A DNA stretch of 19,945 nt from Kiritimatiellia bacterium (lineage in GTDB: Bacteria > Verrucomicrobiota > Kiritimatiellia > RFP12 > UBA1067), in NCBI GenBank assembly GCA_024405255.1, contig JAKSOY010000063.1:1-19945 (forward strand), given 5' to 3'. The notes beneath the pieces are model-generated. The model was given only the letters and a program-made list of their open reading frames with translations. It was not told where the DNA came from and made no database searches. Position 1 is the stretch's first letter. Each line of letters starts with the position of its first letter. Positions 7,776-16,864 of this stretch are shown piece after piece. The translations under genes and the position numbers were made by a program.

Positions 7776-8396
7776 TCAAAGCGTACCAAAAATGCGGTCG
7801 CCCGCATCGCCCAGACCGGGCACGATGTAATAGTGCGAATTGAGCCGCTCGTCCTTCGCGGCCGTGAACACCGGCACATCCGGATGATGCTTCTCGAAAT
7901 TCGCGACACCCTCAGGGGCGGAAACGAGATTCAGGAAAATGATCTTCGTGTATCCGAGTTTCTTGAGCTGCGTCACGGCATCGACCGCGCTTCCGCCCGT
8001 CGCAAACATCGGGTCGATGACGATCGCAAGCGCGTCGCCTTTCGCCGGCGGAACCTTCGCATAATAGGGAATCGGCTCGGCCGTCTCTTCGTTGCGCTGC
8101 ATGCCCAGCACGCCCACTTTCGCGTACGGCAGCACATGCAGCATCGCATCGAGCATGCCCATGCCGGCACGCAGAATCGGCACCAGCACGATATCCTCGG
8201 CGACCTTCCGTCCTGTCGTCTTGGAGACCGGCGTCTGAATCGGCACTTCGACCGTCTTCAGCTCTTTGAGCGCCTCGTACGCGAGGAATGTCGTAATCTC
8301 GGAAACCAGTTCGCGAAAGAGCTTCGGCTGGGTGGACTGATCACGCAAATAGGTCATACGGTGATCGACAAGCGGATGATGAAGAACGGTCGTCAT
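7776..8396 (-). CDS. upp: Uracil phosphoribosyltransferase
   Basis: The protein has 206 residues, the normal length. It starts with MTTVLHHPLVDHRMTYLRD and carries VPILRAGMGML (72-82), the PRPP loop IDPMFATGGSA (127-137; the family usually has Leu where Phe132-equivalent stands, IDPMLATGGS) and the uracil-binding end GLGDAGDRIFGT. It converts uracil and PRPP to UMP. The ATG at 8396 gives the canonical N-terminus; the 32-codon in-frame extension upstream crosses the terminator of the previous gene and was not used. It is the first gene of the salvage operon and the only one of the four without the N-terminal TerB-like module. Neither a strong ribosome-binding site nor a clear sigma-70 promoter is visible in the 50 bases upstream. 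Confidence 0.95.
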   Translation of the reverse strand: MTTVLHHPLVDHRMTYLRDQSTQPKLFRELVSEITTFLAYEALKELKTVEVPIQTPVSKTTGRKVAEDIVLVPILRAGMGMLDAMLHVLPYAKVGVLGMQRNEETAEPIPYYAKVPPAKGDALAIVIDPMFATGGSAVDAVTQLKKLGYTKIIFLNLVSAPEGVANFEKHHPDVPVFTAAKDERLNSHYYIVPGLGDAGDRIFGTL

Positions 8397-8444
8397 TTTC
8401 AAATAGATGATTAGAGGTTGAACAAAAGTGCCTGAAGGAAATGA

Positions 8445-8480
8445 GAAAAAGGCGGTAGGGTCCTTCCCCTCGCCGCCTCT
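8445..8480 (-). terminator. Rho-independent terminator of the outer-membrane protein gene
   Basis: On the minus strand AGGCGG pairs with CCGCCT (plus-strand arms 8473-8478 and 8450-8455), with an inner AGGG/CCCT stem and a GAAGGA loop. The arm is followed by a run of five T (plus-strand A run 8446-8450). It lies about 30 bases after the stop at 8511 and separates this gene from the upp operon. Confidence 0.8.
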
Positions 8481-8510
8481 TTCACTTGTCAACGCATCAC
8501 GCGCAATTCC

Positions 8511-9413
8511 TTAGAATTTCACCGTGATACCAACACCGCCCCACACGAAGTCCTTGTACTTACCATACGCCGGACCGCTCGCATAGTCGGCCGCATCACG
8601 CATGTCTTCGTCGAGAACCGAGCAATAGGCAACCTTCGCGAACAGACCGAAGTTGTCGGTGATCTGATAGGTCGCATCCAGCTGAAGCACCATCGTCGCC
8701 AGGCAGGAGTTGATCTTCTCGCCCTCTTCGTTGTAGCCGAAGTTGGGGAAGCACCAGCCATAGTTGCGGTTGCGCCACACGAACGTCGCACTCGGGGTGA
8801 GTGCGAACTTGTTCTCCTTGTCCATGGTGAACGCACGCTTCACACCGAACTGGATCAGATTGCCGTCGCTCTCATGATACTCATGGACGACATTGATGAA
8901 CGGCGTGACGAACGGGTTCTGGAGTTCAAAGGCGTGGTTCCAGTCCATCGTCGTGGCGACGGAACCCCACATGTGGTCGTGACGGCGATGGGGATAGTAG
9001 TACCACACGACCGTCGTACGATACGCCAGCGCCCACTTCTCGTCATTGTCGAGATAGAACTTCGTATCGAGATGGACATTGGGATCATACTCGTTGAACG
9101 CCTTGCCGAGCGAGCTGCGACGCTTGTCGGTGAGGTCCGTATTGGACCAGCAGCCGATACCGATCGACGTGTCGGAAAGAAGGTTGAGATTCGCCTCGAG
9201 GTACCCCTGCATCGTCGGCTGCGAGTTCACGAGCGAACCGTAGAGCTGATAGCCCGAGTAGACGCCATAGTTGCCGAAGCCCCACAGAATGGGATCGTCG
9301 CTCTTTTCAAGCTGCGCCGGCTGCGTCTGAGCAGGAGCTTCCGTCTTCTTGACATCCGCCGCGAACATCGTCCCAGCCGCCAGCAAAGCGGCCGCAATCA
9401 TCAACTTCTTCAT
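8511..9413 (-). CDS. Outer-membrane beta-barrel protein, unknown function
   Basis: The protein has 300 residues. It begins with a standard signal peptide (MKKLMIAAALLAAGTMFA, cleavage near residue 19) and a short Ala/Thr/Gln-rich linker. The rest alternates hydrophobic and aromatic residues in barrel-strand style, rich in Tyr, Trp, Asn and Asp, and it ends in GVGITVKF. A C-terminal Phe is the typical recognition signal of barrel proteins for the Bam machinery. Segments such as WGFGNYGVYSGYQLYG near the N-terminus resemble the first strand of MltA-interacting or porin-like proteins, but no specific family can be named. A GAGGT ribosome-binding site precedes the ATG, and the gene has its own strong promoter and terminator, so it is a monocistronic and probably abundant protein. 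It is divergent from the histidine-kinase operon. Confidence 0.8.
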   Translation of the reverse strand: MKKLMIAAALLAAGTMFAADVKKTEAPAQTQPAQLEKSDDPILWGFGNYGVYSGYQLYGSLVNSQPTMQGYLEANLNLLSDTSIGIGCWSNTDLTDKRRSSLGKAFNEYDPNVHLDTKFYLDNDEKWALAYRTTVVWYYYPHRRHDHMWGSVATTMDWNHAFELQNPFVTPFINVVHEYHESDGNLIQFGVKRAFTMDKENKFALTPSATFVWRNRNYGWCFPNFGYNEEGEKINSCLATMVLQLDATYQITDNFGLFAKVAYCSVLDEDMRDAADYASGPAYGKYKDFVWGGVGITVKF

Positions 9414-9450
9414 GTTGTTACCTCATGTGTTTAAATTGAAAACTTCCTTT

Positions 9451-9479
9451 ATTCTACCATAATCATGCGTTTGACGCAA
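9451..9479 (-). promoter_or_regulatory. Sigma-70-type promoter for the outer-membrane protein gene
   Basis: On the minus strand TTGCGT (9474-9479), a 17-base spacer and TAGAAT (9451-9456) are visible, with TGG directly before the -10 box (extended -10). The predicted leader is about 30 bases long. It lies back to back with the plus-strand promoter at 9494-9522; only 14 bases separate the two -35 boxes. Confidence 0.75.
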
Positions 9480-9493
9480 GTACCCTTGCGATC

Positions 9494-9522
9494 TTGATTT
9501 TGGTCTCAACTTATGGTACAAT
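9494..9522 (+). promoter_or_regulatory. Sigma-70-type promoter for the histidine kinase operon
   Basis: TTGATT (9494-9499), a 17-base spacer and TACAAT (9517-9522) are visible, again with TGG directly before the -10. The transcription start should fall about 20 bases before the ATG at 9550. The flanking ATTGTGACAAAT could be an operator half-site, but no clear palindrome is present. Confidence 0.7.
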
Positions 9523-9549
9523 TGTGACAAATCGTTTCATTGGGACTAA

Positions 9550-10697
9550 ATGGCGCAGATGAAGAATTTCCTCAAGAAAGTTGCAGACCGCATCGACAAG
9601 CTCGATGCGAAAGACCGACGTCAGCGATTCGAAGCGTTGGCCAACGAAGTCGGGTTCCTCGAATCCGTGTTCAATGCACTCTCGGAAGGCATCCTCGTCA
9701 TCAGTGCCGAAGGCACGCTGCTTTTTTCCAACGCACGGGCGGAGCGGCTCGCCTCGTGCGCCTTCACGCAGGAACGCGGCAAGCCGATTCGCGACCTTCT
9801 GCCGGACTGGGACTGGGGCCACTTGCTCCACCCGGCTTCCGAGGGCGATGGCTGGACCCGCAAGTCGTCCTGCGAACTCGAACTCGCCTATCCCGAGCAT
9901 CGCATTCTCGAACTCGGGTCGCTGCCCAAGGACGACGCTGTCGTGGTCATCATCCGCGATGTCACCCGCGAACATGCGCAAGCCGAGAATGCGCGTGAAA
10001 GCGAACGGACGGATGCCATTCAGGACCTGGCCGCCGGTCTCGCCCACGAAATCGGCAATCCGCTCAACGCCCTTTCGCTCAACCTGCAACTGATGGCACG
10101 CGAATTCCGCCGCGAACCGGACCCGACGCGCCGTGAACGCCTCCTGGCCGATGTGGCCACCGCGCAGAACGAGATCAAGCGCATCACCGCCATCAACCGC
10201 GGCTTTCTCGAAGCGATGCGCCCGGTTCGTCCCAACCTCGCGCCGGGTTCGCTGGCGGACCCCCTGCGCGACACGCTGGCCACCTTGAAATCGCAAATCG
10301 AGAGCCGTCAGATCCACGTGACGCTCGATCTGCCGAACGTCCTCCCGCCGGTCGCCCTCGACCGCGCCCAGATGGAACAGGTCTTTTTCAACTTGATCAA
10401 GAACGCCCTTGAAGCCATGAAAGACGGCGGCGAGCTCATCCTCACGCTCGATGCGGACGACGAGTCCGTCTCGGCCGCCTTCCGCGACACGGGCGGCGGC
10501 ATGGCGCCTTCCGCCGTGGCGGCGCTGTTCGAACCCTACCGTACCACCAAGCAGAAAGGCACCGGACTTGGCCTGATGCTGTCGCGACGCATCGTGCGCG
10601 CCCATGGCGGCGAGATCGATGTCGAGTCCAAAGAAGGCACCGGAACCAAATTCACGGTGCGCATTCCACGTCTGGAGAAACGAGTCAGAAGATTGAC

Positions 10698-10701
<4 letters not shown>
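9550..10701 (+). CDS. Soluble sensor histidine kinase (NtrB-like, PAS-HisKA-HATPase)
   Basis: The protein has 383 residues and no membrane segment, so it should sense a cytoplasmic signal. Residues about 35-145 look like a PAS domain (FNALSEGILVISAEGTLLFSN). The H-box LAHEIGNPLNAL puts the phosphorylated histidine at H166. The ATP-binding domain has the N-box NLIKNALEAM (281-290), G1 DTGGGM (313-318), FEPY (327-330) and G2 GTGLGL (337-342). The layout matches NtrB/AtoS-type kinases that partner sigma-54 regulators, which fits the response regulator gene that overlaps its stop codon by four bases (ATGA). The ATG at 9550 is preceded by GGGA; an in-frame ATG three codons later is an alternative. 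The PAS ligand is unknown. Confidence 0.93.
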
Positions 10702-12046
<1,345 letters not shown>

Positions 12047-12050
<4 letters not shown>

Positions 12051-12655
12051 ACATCTGTAAATCTCTCCTTGTGGTCGCCCTCCTCGTCTTCATCTCGGGA
12101 CCGCTCGCCGCCGAACCCGTCATCAAGACCGAGCCGTGTCCTGCCTGCCACGGCAAACGCTCGCTCTCGCTGACACCGCCGAACCTCGGCCAGTTCGATG
12201 GCGAAATCGGTGTCACGCCTGGTCGTCCCTTCACCTCGCACCGTTTTGACGTGCGTTATAAGGTGTGCCCGCTCTGCGAGGGCAAAGGACGCCACGAACT
12301 TTATCGTCTGACCGTCAAACCGCCGGTCGAGACCACGCTTGACGCGTGTTCCGAATGTCGCTGGGCCGGCGTGACGCCGTGCCGCAAGTGCAATGGCACC
12401 GGCTATCAGACGTGCCGCAAGTGCCAAACAAGCAGCTACAGCAACAAGGGCGGTAAACCCGGATGGATTGTCACGCAGAAGGCCGCGACCTCCGGCATGA
12501 AATCTTCGTCGAAGTACGCGAAAACACTCGTCACCCCGTGCGGGACCTGTTCGGGAATCGGTCGCGTGGTGTGCCCTGACTGCATGGGACGCGGAGGCGT
12601 CATCTGCCGTAAATGCCACGGTGAAGGCGGCCAGCCCAAGAAGGAGAAGAAATAA
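12047..12655 (+). CDS. Exported cysteine-rich protein with eight CxxC motifs (DnaJ zinc-finger-like)
   Basis: The protein has 202 residues. A signal peptide (MNICKSLLVVALLVFISGPL, cleavage after LAA near 22) is followed by eight CxxC motifs at residues 31, 74, 101, 112, 123, 165, 176 and 187. Many have the CxxCxGxG form of the DnaJ central domain (CRKCNGTG, CPDCMGRG, CRKCHGEG). Six of them form two triplets with an exact 11-residue period. The C-terminus is lysine-rich. No J domain is present. It probably binds zinc or another metal, or acts as a thiol protein outside the cytoplasm; the true role is unknown. Its ATG overlaps the regulator stop (ATGA) and its TAA overlaps the kinase ATG (TAATG), so it is translationally coupled to signalling proteins on both sides. 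Confidence 0.85.
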
Positions 12656-13710
12656 TGTCGGAAGATCAGTTCGCACAGGCACCCGGTCGCCGCCGCTACC
12701 ATTTTGCGAAACGTCCGCACATCGTCTTGCGGCCCACAGGTGACGTCGAACACGCGAAACCGGTCGAACCGCAGAGCGTCCAGCAGACACGTGTCCTCAA
12801 GAAGATTTCGCCCCTCTCGCGTGAGACGCCTCCGAACCTCCCCTTCCTGCGGTTCGACGCCATTGTCGGACGCGGAGGCATGGCCGTCGTCTGGCGCGCC
12901 TGGCACAAGGAGCTCAAACGGTTCGTTGCCGTCAAAGTGCTCGACGAACGGTTCACCGCCACAGGCCAGGACATTCGCCAGTTCATGGCAGAGGTCCGGA
13001 CGATGACAGACCTTCATCACCAGGGGATCGTCCAGGGCTATGGCGCCGACTGCGTCGACGGACGCTACTATCTCATTATGGACTATGTCGACGGGTATAC
13101 GTTCGGCTCCTTGATGAATCGCAAGTCGCGCATCTCGGAATCCGATGCCGTCATCATCTGCGAATCGGTCGCCGACGCGATGAAATACGCCTGGGACATG
13201 TTCAGCACGGTCCACTGCGACCTGAAGCCCGAAAACATCATGGTCGACCGCGATGGTACGGTCAAAGTGATGGACCTCGGACTCTGCCAGTCGACGGCCG
13301 CGATTTGCCGCGTGAATGAAAACGCGGATGAGGTCATCGGCACACCGGCCTATATCAGTCCAGAGCAAATCTATGGCGATGAGGAACTCGACTGCCGGGC
13401 GGACATCTATTGCCTCGGCGCGACGCTCTACCACCTCACGACCGGCCGCATGCTCTTTCCCTACGACGACAACAACGACATTCTCCGCGCCCACGTGAAC
13501 CCGAAGATCCAGGCGCTCGATCCGCGTGTCAATGCGCCGGACCTTTCGCTGGGATTCGTCCGCCTCGTGGCCGGCATGCTGGTCAAGGACCGCGAATGGC
13601 GCTACCAGACATGGGACGATGTCTACGACGACGCGAAGGAAGTCGAAGCCGGCGGCCTTATCGCGCCGCTACCGCCCGAAGCGATCTCGTCGGTCCATCT
13701 CGACGAGTGA
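12655..13710 (+). CDS. Serine/threonine protein kinase (eukaryotic-type, cytoplasmic, non-RD)
   Basis: The protein has 351 residues and no membrane helix or PASTA repeats, unlike PknB. A basic, probably flexible N-terminus of about 63 residues precedes a full kinase fold: Gly loop GRGGMAVVW (72-80), VAVK with catalytic K94, E113 of the C-helix, catalytic loop HCDLKPEN (187-194), metal-binding DLG (207-209), GTPAYISPE (229-237) and DIYCLG (250-255). The HRD arginine is replaced by Cys, which makes it a non-RD kinase, and DFG is DLG. Such kinases are usually not switched by activation-loop phosphorylation. It is the last gene of the four-gene signalling operon and starts inside the previous stop codon. 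Substrates may include the coupled two-component proteins, but this is inference. Confidence 0.92.
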   Translation: MSEDQFAQAPGRRRYHFAKRPHIVLRPTGDVEHAKPVEPQSVQQTRVLKKISPLSRETPPNLPFLRFDAIVGRGGMAVVWRAWHKELKRFVAVKVLDERFTATGQDIRQFMAEVRTMTDLHHQGIVQGYGADCVDGRYYLIMDYVDGYTFGSLMNRKSRISESDAVIICESVADAMKYAWDMFSTVHCDLKPENIMVDRDGTVKVMDLGLCQSTAAICRVNENADEVIGTPAYISPEQIYGDEELDCRADIYCLGATLYHLTTGRMLFPYDDNNDILRAHVNPKIQALDPRVNAPDLSLGFVRLVAGMLVKDREWRYQTWDDVYDDAKEVEAGGLIAPLPPEAISSVHLDE

Positions 13711-13745
13711 CACCATCCGGCGCATCAAATGCCCGGCGCCTCCAG

Positions 13746-13771
13746 AGTCCGCGCGTCTTAACGCGCGGACT
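13746..13771. terminator. Bidirectional hairpin between convergent operons
   Basis: AGTCCGCGCGT (13746-13756) and ACGCGCGGACT (13761-13771) form a perfect 11-bp, GC-rich stem with a four-base loop CTTA. On the plus strand it follows the kinase stop by 35 bases and is followed by TTCTGTT, a weak T tract. On the minus strand the loop supplies the TAA stop of the lactonase-like gene and one stem arm encodes its last codons. No T run follows on that side. Confidence 0.75.
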
Positions 13772-14879
13772 TTCTGTTGAATGCGAAATAGAGCGGCCGG
13801 TAGATGCCGTCCATTGCCGCGACTTGCGTGAAGGTTCCCTTCGTGCGGTCGTAGGCATAGCTCACCACGCGCCAGCTCTCCTTCAGGCCCACGAGGCAGA
13901 ACCTGCCCCCGGGCATGAATTCGAAGTCGCGCGGGAACTTGTCGTCAAAAGGCGCATTGTTGAGGAATTCCATCTTGCCCGTCGCCGGATCGATGTTGAA
14001 CACCGTGATGGAATCCTGACCGCGATTCGAACAGAAGAGCTGCGTGCCGTCTTCGGACAACTTGATCGCCGCCGCCTTGCTGAAACCCGTCTGTTCAGAG
14101 GAGAGGAGTTCTTTGATTTCAATGAACTCAAACCCTTCGCCCGTATAACGGTAGCTGGCGACTCTGTTCAGCAGTTCGAAGATCACAAAGGCGATCTTGC
14201 CGTTTGGATGGAAGACAATGTGACGAGGTCCAGCACCGGGAGCGACCTTGCGGGTATCGATCGTCGCAGCCGGAACCGCTTTCAAACCCTGGGTGCGATT
14301 CGCAAAATCGTAGGCGACGATCTTGTCGAGCGTCAAGTCCACGACGAGCAAGAACTTCCCGTCCGGCGTCACAATCGAGCAGTGCGCATGCGCGCGGTCT
14401 TGACGGGGCTTGTTAGGTCCGTCGCCGACATGCTGAACTTGGCAACGCGGATTGATTTTCGCCGGCGCACCGGCAAAATCCGTGTCAATCGCGCCTCGCC
14501 ACGTCAGGTCGGCATACCCTGCCGTGCCGCAGCTGTACTCGGCGTAGACAAGCGACTTCTCGGACGGGTCCAACGCAACATAGCAGGGACTCGTCCAACC
14601 CGTCGGAATCTGATTGAGCAACGTCAACTGATCGCCCAATGCATTCAACTTAAAGGCCGCGAGACCGCCATCGCGTCCACGCGGACCGAAGGACGAATCG
14701 TTCAACGCAACATAGAGACACGTGCAGGCGCGATTCAACGCCATATAGGTGGGATTCCGCAACGTGTCGATGACGCGCATCGCTCGGAAGTCGCCCGTTT
14801 CGGCATCACTCTCGAAAATGTGAATGCCGTCCGTGCGAGACTCTCCCGTATAACTGCCGATGTAGGTTGTGTACTTCAT
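13758..14879 (-). CDS. Lactonase-family seven-bladed beta-propeller (6-phosphogluconolactonase-like, YbhE type)
   Basis: The protein has 373 residues, a typical length. It opens with MKYTTYIGSYT, the hallmark N-terminus of the family (YIGTYT). It contains AHAHCSIVTPDGKFLLVVDL (163-182) and GPRHIVFHPNGK (217-228), both close to the conserved lactonase motifs HAHxxxxxPDGRFLxVxDLG and GPRHxxFHPxGK. The family includes Pgl (YbhE), which hydrolyses 6-phosphogluconolactone, but also many uncharacterised members. No signal peptide is visible, so it should be cytoplasmic. The ATG at 14879 was chosen over an upstream in-frame ATG (14951) because the upstream part overlaps the HemA fusion gene, and because GGGAGGGG precedes 14879. 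It is 28 bases after the HemA fusion and ends in the hairpin terminator. Confidence 0.85.
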   Translation of the reverse strand: MKYTTYIGSYTGESRTDGIHIFESDAETGDFRAMRVIDTLRNPTYMALNRACTCLYVALNDSSFGPRGRDGGLAAFKLNALGDQLTLLNQIPTGWTSPCYVALDPSEKSLVYAEYSCGTAGYADLTWRGAIDTDFAGAPAKINPRCQVQHVGDGPNKPRQDRAHAHCSIVTPDGKFLLVVDLTLDKIVAYDFANRTQGLKAVPAATIDTRKVAPGAGPRHIVFHPNGKIAFVIFELLNRVASYRYTGEGFEFIEIKELLSSEQTGFSKAAAIKLSEDGTQLFCSNRGQDSITVFNIDPATGKMEFLNNAPFDDKFPRDFEFMPGGRFCLVGLKESWRVVSYAYDRTKGTFTQVAAMDGIYRPLYFAFNRKSAR

Positions 14880-14907
14880 GTCGCCCCTCCCATTCCAATG
14901 AAAAGAT

Positions 14908-16377
14908 TTACATGCGCTCGCGGTACTCGGCGCGAATGACATCGTCCGCACGCGCTAGGACTTCGTTCAGTGTACCGGTCTTCACCCGGTGCCAAAGTTT
15001 CAAGTCGTCCAGATCCGCGACCGTGACGCCGTGTCCATAGTCGTCGAAGAACGGATCGATATTCCGCGGCACGCCCATATCGATGAAGAGCACGTTGCGG
15101 TCCGCAACGGCCGTCGACATTTCGGGCGTCACGACAGGCTTCGACGAATCGACGGCAGACAAAACGATGTCAGCCGTCTCAAGCGCCGAAGGAATCGACG
15201 TCATCGGAATCAAAGCCGGCTTCACCGCCGCGTTGGCAAACACGGGGTCCGACAAATCGGGCCGATGCACATGGTAGGCCCAGGTCACCCGGCAGCTGAA
15301 CTTCATCAGCGCCTCCACGGCGCCACGGCCCACCATCCCCGTGCCGATCATCAGCACGTTCGTCTTGGTATCGACATCGCCGTGCACGCTCAGATAGCGG
15401 ACAGCAACTTGATCGATTTCGGCCACGCGCAGCAAGCCTTCAACGGCATGGCGCACGACCTTCGACACGCGCAGCACTTCCGCGCCGGTAAACTGAATCG
15501 CCCCCGCGCTCCACTTGTTCGCCTCGGCTTCGGCCAGCGCGTCCTTGAGCTGCGAGACGATGTGGAATTCGCCCAAAAGCGACGACTCGAGTCCGCTCGC
15601 CACGCGCACGAGATGGCGGAACGCATCGAAACCGCGCAACTCGAACCGCTCGGACGGCAGCAACTTGTCGAGTCCGGTCAGACGCCGCAACACAGACGCG
15701 ACAAGCGGATCGCGCGACGCGACTACGACAAGTTCCACGCGGTTGCACGTGTTGAGAATGAAAAACTCGCGAACACCTTTCACACGCGTCAGCAATTCAC
15801 CGAGTACGGCACGCTCTTCGGCGGGCAGGTGATACGGCGCACGTTTGCGGCTCGGCAACAGAGCATCGCTGGTTCCGATGATCAACAACTCGAGATCGCT
15901 GCGTTCACGGAGGCGGGAAACGATTTCGTTCTTCACATCCCGCGCCGACGCGCAGCTTTGTCCGCTCGTCGAAACGGCAATCGTGAAGTCGCCGACATGC
16001 GCGGAGGCCGGGGTCGTAAAATCGCCGTCGCTCCAGTTCATGTCCGAGCAGCAACACGGCACGCGAACCGCACGCGCGTCATCCAGCACCGCACGATTCA
16101 CGTGCTTGTCGTCCGTACAGGCGAATACCAGCAGGTGCCCTGCCACATCGCCAACCACGTATTCACGCTTCGTCCAGAGGATGCGTCCCTCCTGGGCAAG
16201 CGTCTGCAATTCATCGACCGCGTCAGGACAAATCAGCTCCACCGCCGCACCGGCCTCGAGCAGGCCGCGCGTCTTGCGCAAACCCACGCGTCCGCCGCCG
16301 ACGACCAGCACCTTGCGCTCATCAATAATCAGGTTCAGCGGAATCGTCTGCCGAATCGGTCTACCTTCTCTATGCAT
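14908..16377 (-). CDS. hemA: Fused precorrin-2 dehydrogenase (Met8/CysG-N) and glutamyl-tRNA reductase
   Basis: The protein has 489 residues. Residues 1-160 are a Met8p/CysG N-terminal type NAD-dependent domain: VLVVGGGRVGLRK (23-35), a conserved Asp at 112 in the position of the catalytic residue, and VSTSGQSC (135-142). It would oxidise precorrin-2 to sirohydrochlorin. Residues about 163-489 are glutamyl-tRNA reductase: NTCNRVEL with catalytic C211 (209-216), HLVRVASGLESSLLGE (255-270), the NADPH loop IGTGMVGRG (344-352) and FIDMGVPRNIDP (431-442). It converts Glu-tRNA to glutamate-1-semialdehyde, the first step of tetrapyrrole synthesis. The protein ends only about 47 residues after that motif, so the long C-terminal dimerisation domain of normal GluTR appears absent. 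The start at 16377 has no strong ribosome-binding site and lies 13 bases after queF. Confidence 0.88.
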   Translation of the reverse strand: MHREGRPIRQTIPLNLIIDERKVLVVGGGRVGLRKTRGLLEAGAAVELICPDAVDELQTLAQEGRILWTKREYVVGDVAGHLLVFACTDDKHVNRAVLDDARAVRVPCCCSDMNWSDGDFTTPASAHVGDFTIAVSTSGQSCASARDVKNEIVSRLRERSDLELLIIGTSDALLPSRKRAPYHLPAEERAVLGELLTRVKGVREFFILNTCNRVELVVVASRDPLVASVLRRLTGLDKLLPSERFELRGFDAFRHLVRVASGLESSLLGEFHIVSQLKDALAEAEANKWSAGAIQFTGAEVLRVSKVVRHAVEGLLRVAEIDQVAVRYLSVHGDVDTKTNVLMIGTGMVGRGAVEALMKFSCRVTWAYHVHRPDLSDPVFANAAVKPALIPMTSIPSALETADIVLSAVDSSKPVVTPEMSTAVADRNVLFIDMGVPRNIDPFFDDYGHGVTVADLDDLKLWHRVKTGTLNEVLARADDVIRAEYRERM

Positions 16378-16390
16378 AGTACAAACTACT

Positions 16391-16855
16391 CTAGTCTCTC
16401 ACACCGTTCCAGCCCTCGAATCGCTTCGTCGCGAGAGCCTTGTACTTCGCACCCACGCCCCCGTTGACAAACGGATCGATCGAGATGCCACCACGCGCCG
16501 CAAACTTGCCATACACTTCCATGTACTTCGGCCGCAGCAACTTGACGAGGTCGTCGTAGATCACATTCACGACATCCTCGTGGAAATCGCCGTGGTTGCG
16601 GAAACCGAAGAGATAGAGCTTCAACGACTTCGACTCCACGAGCTTCTTCGCCGGAATGTAGCGAATCGTGAGCGTGGCAAAGTCGGGTTGCCCCGTCTTC
16701 GGACAAAGCGTGGTGAATTCAGGCGCCGTAAAGGTCACCCAGTAGTCGCGTTCGGGATGCTTGTTGGAGAAGGCGTCCAGAAGGGACGGATCGTATCCCC
16801 CTTCTGGACGCACCGTGCGTCCCAAGGCCGTCAGCTGGTCAAGGTCGTCTCTCAT
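16391..16855 (-). CDS. queF: NADPH-dependent 7-cyano-7-deazaguanine reductase QueF
   Basis: The protein has 154 residues, the short single-domain type (as in Bacillus, about 165). [20 protein letters not shown] holds the catalytic C51 and, seven residues on, D58, matching the Cys/Asp pair of the family. [14 protein letters not shown] (74-87) is the QueF NADPH-binding motif, followed by [12 protein letters not shown]. It reduces preQ0 to preQ1 in queuosine tRNA modification. The ATG at 16855 is 9 bases after the stop of the upstream oxidoreductase gene and has only a weak ribosome-binding site, so coupling is likely. It is followed after 13 bases by the CysG-HemA fusion. No other queuosine gene is in the window. 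Confidence 0.95.
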   Translation of the reverse strand: MRDDLDQLTALGRTVRPEGGYDPSLLDAFSNKHPERDYWVTFTAPEFTTLCPKTGQPDFATLTIRYIPAKKLVESKSLKLYLFGFRNHGDFHEDVVNVIYDDLVKLLRPKYMEVYGKFAARGGISIDPFVNGGVGAKYKALATKRFEGWNGVRD

Positions 16856-16864
16856 CCGTCAGAC

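Noticed and set aside
8419..8433. Sigma-54-like promoter upstream of upp (AGGCAC, five bases, TTCA on the minus strand)
   Set aside because: The essential GC at the -12 position is missing, so the match is too poor despite the NtrC-type regulator encoded nearby.
14880..14951. Earlier start of the lactonase-family gene at 14951
   Set aside because: The extension overlaps the end of the CysG-HemA gene, and the family N-terminus (YIGSYT) begins right after the ATG at 14879, which has a GGGAGGGG ribosome-binding site.
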